Below are positions 6,853 to 10,761 of a stretch of DNA of 10,761 nt, piece after piece. The notes under the pieces are model-generated. The model did not search any database and was not told the origin of the DNA. It was given only the letters and a program-made list of their open reading frames with translations. How positions within the stretch are numbered: position 1 is the first letter of the stretch; each line of letters opens with the position of its first letter. The stretch covers positions 2,606 to 13,366 of the forward strand of contig DIJW01000011.1 of the NCBI GenBank assembly GCA_002421475.1. The letters run 5' to 3'. A program made the position numbers and the translations under genes. This DNA comes from Thiomicrospira sp. UBA5634 (GTDB lineage Bacteria; Pseudomonadota; Gammaproteobacteria; Thiomicrospirales; Thiomicrospiraceae).

Positions 6853-6871
6853 GTGTTTAAGGCCTTTAAAT

Positions 6872-8173
6872 ATGAACCAGTCTGCCCTCAATACTGAGAT
6901 TGATGATGCCGTATTAGCATTTTATCAACAAGTTAATACCGACCATGTTTGGCTCGGCTTTAGTGGTGGGCTGGATTCAACCGTGTTATTGCATGCATTG
7001 GTTAAGCAATGTCCGGCGACTATTCATTTAAGCGCGCTGCATGTTCATCATGGTTTACAGGACTGTGCAGATGATTGGGTGCAACATTGCCAAGAAGTCT
7101 GTGCATCTTTGAATGTTGAGTTAGTTGTGCGTTATATCAATGTTGATAACCGAGATAACATTGAGTCTGCGGCAAGAAATGAGCGATATCAAGTATTTTC
7201 AGACTGCGTGGCTGATCATGAGGTGTTATGTTTAGCGCATCATCAGCGTGATCAAGCGGAAACATTTGTACTAAATTTAATGCGAGGCGCAGGTGTTGCC
7301 GGTTTGAGTGCAATGCCGCAAAAACGCGTGCTATCTTCTAATCACCAGGCCTGGTTGTGGCGGCCTTTGTTAGATGTGGCCTATAACCGATTACACGAAT
7401 ATGCATTACAAAACAACCTAGTTTGGGTTGAGGATGTTACTAATCAAGACACACGATTACGGCGCAATTTTATTCGCCATCAATTATTACCGGTATTGCA
7501 GCAGCATTGGCCTGCAAGTAACCATAAAATTGCGCAGGCTAGTGATCATCTTGCAGAAGCTGCAGTGTTATTAGCAGATTTGGCGCAACAAGATTTAGCC
7601 GATATTCCGCATAATAAATACAAGCTTGACTGGCAAGCATTGCAAGAATTTTCATTTATTCGACAGAAAAATATTTTGCAATATTGGTTTCAATTGAATC
7701 ATCAGCTTCGCATTGATGCAGCAACGCTTGATTGGTTAGAGTCGGTGTGTTTTCAAGCACCAGCTGGTGCAGAGCCAAAACGAAAGTTATCAGTGGGCGA
7801 AATTCGACGTTATCAGCAATTTATGTTTTACGTTGTTGAAAATGAACAGCCATTTTCGTTTGAAAACCTCGGTTTTTCTGAACTGGAAGAGTCTCGATTT
7901 AGATTGCAATTAACGCGTGGAGAGGGTGTTGCGCAGAAGTGGTTTCAATCACCTCATTCGGCCAGGGTGCGTTGTTTGCAACCGACTGATAAAGTTAATC
8001 GAGATTCATTAAAAAAATGGTTTCAAACTCAGCATATTCCACCTTGGCAAAGAAAACTCTGGCCGGTATTAGTGGTCGATGATCAACTGGCGGCGATTGC
8101 AAATTATCGTGTAATGTCAGGTTTTGAAGCAGAAATAAATGAAAATGCACTAAAGTTAGTGGGTTTAAATTGA
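6872..8173 (+). CDS. tilS: tRNA(Ile)-lysidine synthetase
   Basis: TilS uses ATP to attach lysine to C34 of the CAU-anticodon tRNA-Ile, so that it reads AUA and is charged with isoleucine; it is essential in most bacteria. From the ATG at 6872 the protein is 433 residues, like the E. coli enzyme (432). The PP-loop ATP site SGGLDS is at 31-36. HVHHGLQDCADDW follows, then AARNERYQVF, and HHQRDQAET at 123-131, where the usual Asp-Asp of the family is Arg-Asp. NFIRHQLLPVLQQHWP is the family core end. The C-terminal tRNA-binding domain contains KKWFQTQHIPPWQR. The frame extends upstream to a GTG at 6851, but that codon is inside the hairpin stem, so the ATG is chosen. The ribosome site is weak (AAGG at 6859-6862, 9 nt away). 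Confidence 0.95.
   Translation: MNQSALNTEIDDAVLAFYQQVNTDHVWLGFSGGLDSTVLLHALVKQCPATIHLSALHVHHGLQDCADDWVQHCQEVCASLNVELVVRYINVDNRDNIESAARNERYQVFSDCVADHEVLCLAHHQRDQAETFVLNLMRGAGVAGLSAMPQKRVLSSNHQAWLWRPLLDVAYNRLHEYALQNNLVWVEDVTNQDTRLRRNFIRHQLLPVLQQHWPASNHKIAQASDHLAEAAVLLADLAQQDLADIPHNKYKLDWQALQEFSFIRQKNILQYWFQLNHQLRIDAATLDWLESVCFQAPAGAEPKRKLSVGEIRRYQQFMFYVVENEQPFSFENLGFSELEESRFRLQLTRGEGVAQKWFQSPHSARVRCLQPTDKVNRDSLKKWFQTQHIPPWQRKLWPVLVVDDQLAAIANYRVMSGFEAEINENALKLVGLN
7341..7358 (+). repeat. 18-bp exact repeat, copy 2 (inside tilS)
   Basis: This is the second copy of the 18-mer at 4315-4332, again centred on ACCAGGCCTGGT (7344-7355). The two genes are unrelated, so shared ancestry does not explain the match; common codon use over five identical residues may. 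Confidence 0.8.
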
Positions 8174-8199
8174 TGCCGAGCGCCTTTTAGGATAAAATT
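8170..8199 (+). promoter_or_regulatory. probable sigma-70 promoter for pyrG-kdsA
   Basis: TTGATG (8170-8175) matches four of six -35 positions and overlaps the tilS stop codon. TAAAAT (8194-8199), preceded by GGA, matches five of six -10 positions; the spacer is 18 nt. Start of transcription would be near 8206, giving a leader of about 85 nt in which I see no strong hairpin and no attenuator-like structure. Confidence 0.5.
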
Positions 8200-8287
8200 T
8201 CATTCCATTCTGAGCTCTCAAATCGCTGGATTGTCTTTTCTGTGATTCAATTTTGGCGAGCTTCTCTAAATTTTCTACAAAGTGTGA

Positions 8288-9919
<1,632 letters not shown>

Positions 9920-9921
9920 AC

Positions 9922-10758
9922 ATGAAATTATGTGGTTTTAATGTTGGCATTGACCAACCTTTTTTCTTAATCGCAGGGCCATGTGTTATTGAGTCTGAGC
10001 AATTAGCGATTGATACAGCCGGTCAGTTAAAAGAGTTGACCTCGGCGTTAGGCATTCCGTTTATTTTCAAATCCTCTTATGATAAAGCGAATCGTTCTTC
10101 AACCGCGAGTTTCCGCGGTTTAGGCATTGAAGAAGGCTTGCGTATTTTGCAAAAAGTAAAAGATGAAATCGGTGTGCCAGTTTTAACGGATGTGCATGAA
10201 GACACACCGTTAAGTGAAGTGGCTTCTGTGGTGGATGTGATGCAAACACCGGCATTTTTAGTGCGTCAAACTAACTTTATTCAAAATGTTTGCCGGCAAG
10301 GTATTCCGGTCAATATTAAAAAAGGCCAGTTCCAAGCGCCTTGGGATATGGATCAGGTGATTGCTAAAGCACGTGAAGTTGGAAATGAACAAATCATGGT
10401 ATGCGACCGTGGAACTTCATTCGGCTATAACACACTGATTTCCGATATGCGTGGTTTGGCTTCAATGCGCCGTACTGGTTGTCCGGTTGTATTTGACGCA
10501 ACTCACTCTGTTCAACAGCCGGGTGGGCAAGGATCGACTTCTGGCGGTCAACGTGAGTTTGTTCCGGTATTGGCACGCTCGGCGATTGCTGCGGGAGTGT
10601 CTGGTATTTTCATGGAAACTCATCCTGATCCGGTTAATGCGAAAAGTGATGGCCCGAATATGTGGCCGTTGCACAATTTAAAGCCGGTATTGGAAGTGTT
10701 AAAAGCTTTAGATGATACAGTTAAAAAACACGGTTTTATTGAAAACGATTTAATGTAA
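9922..10758 (+). CDS. kdsA: 3-deoxy-D-manno-octulosonate 8-phosphate synthase, metal-dependent type
   Basis: KdsA condenses phosphoenolpyruvate with arabinose 5-phosphate to give Kdo-8-phosphate, the precursor of the Kdo core of lipopolysaccharide. The 278-residue protein has IAGPCVIES (17-25), [12 protein letters not shown] (49-60), [11 protein letters not shown] (131-141), [10 protein letters not shown] (161-170) and [11 protein letters not shown] (192-202). Cys21, His195, Glu232 and Asp243 keep the spacing of the four metal ligands of the Aquifex enzyme (Cys11, His185, Glu222, Asp233). E. coli has Asn in place of that Cys and needs no metal, so this is the metal-dependent class. The start is supported by AAGGA (9911-9915), 6 nt upstream inside the end of pyrG. 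The product CMP-Kdo needs CTP, which pyrG supplies. In related bacteria eno often follows; here the window ends. Confidence 0.97.
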   Translation: MKLCGFNVGIDQPFFLIAGPCVIESEQLAIDTAGQLKELTSALGIPFIFKSSYDKANRSSTASFRGLGIEEGLRILQKVKDEIGVPVLTDVHEDTPLSEVASVVDVMQTPAFLVRQTNFIQNVCRQGIPVNIKKGQFQAPWDMDQVIAKAREVGNEQIMVCDRGTSFGYNTLISDMRGLASMRRTGCPVVFDATHSVQQPGGQGSTSGGQREFVPVLARSAIAAGVSGIFMETHPDPVNAKSDGPNMWPLHNLKPVLEVLKALDDTVKKHGFIENDLM

Positions 10759-10761
10759 ATA

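Overview
The window is a chromosomal housekeeping stretch from a gammaproteobacterium. Several proteins align closely over their whole length with what I remember of the E. coli orthologues: YcaO, AccA, PyrG, TsaB and the YoaA-type helicase. The moderately AT-rich composition, a metal-type KdsA and a small exported c-type cytochrome fit a sulfur-oxidising lineage such as Thiomicrospira/Thiomicrorhabdus/Hydrogenovibrio. That lineage is an inference from memory of sequence style, not a database result.

Layout. Positions 2-2169 hold the 3' part of a YoaA/DinG-family iron-sulfur helicase gene, overlapping by 4 nt with tsaB (tRNA t6A synthesis); the same pair is adjacent in E. coli. Positions 2296-3582 hold a universal stress protein gene followed 3 nt later by an unrecognised exported, aromatic-rich protein. 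A strong hairpin (3600-3626) separates this block from a convergent minus-strand gene for a small monohaem cytochrome c (3634-3915). Divergent from the cytochrome is ycaO (4023-5753). Then come accA (5852-6811), a hairpin, tilS (6872-8173), pyrG (8291-9919) and kdsA (9922-10758). The window ends 3 nt after kdsA; in related bacteria eno often follows.

How the genes work together. Three genes concern translation fidelity: tsaB (t6A37 in ANN-decoding tRNAs), tilS (lysidine in the AUA-decoding tRNA-Ile) and ycaO (helps RimO methylthiolate ribosomal protein S12, by E. coli precedent). accA starts fatty-acid synthesis, pyrG supplies CTP, and kdsA makes Kdo-8-phosphate. CTP is also consumed when Kdo is activated to CMP-Kdo and when CDP-diacylglycerol is made, so accA, pyrG and kdsA all feed envelope construction. 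No mobile element, CRISPR array, tRNA or rRNA gene was seen.

I see no clear new multi-gene system. The points most worth a second look are the usp/exported-protein pair, the cytochrome with no methionine available as distal haem ligand, symmetrical and repeated elements around the accA promoter, a perfect DnaA-box sequence beside a small inverted repeat before usp, and an unexpectedly frequent palindrome CAGGCCTG, including an 18-bp exact repeat shared by ycaO and tilS. No intergenic gap exceeds about 130 bases.
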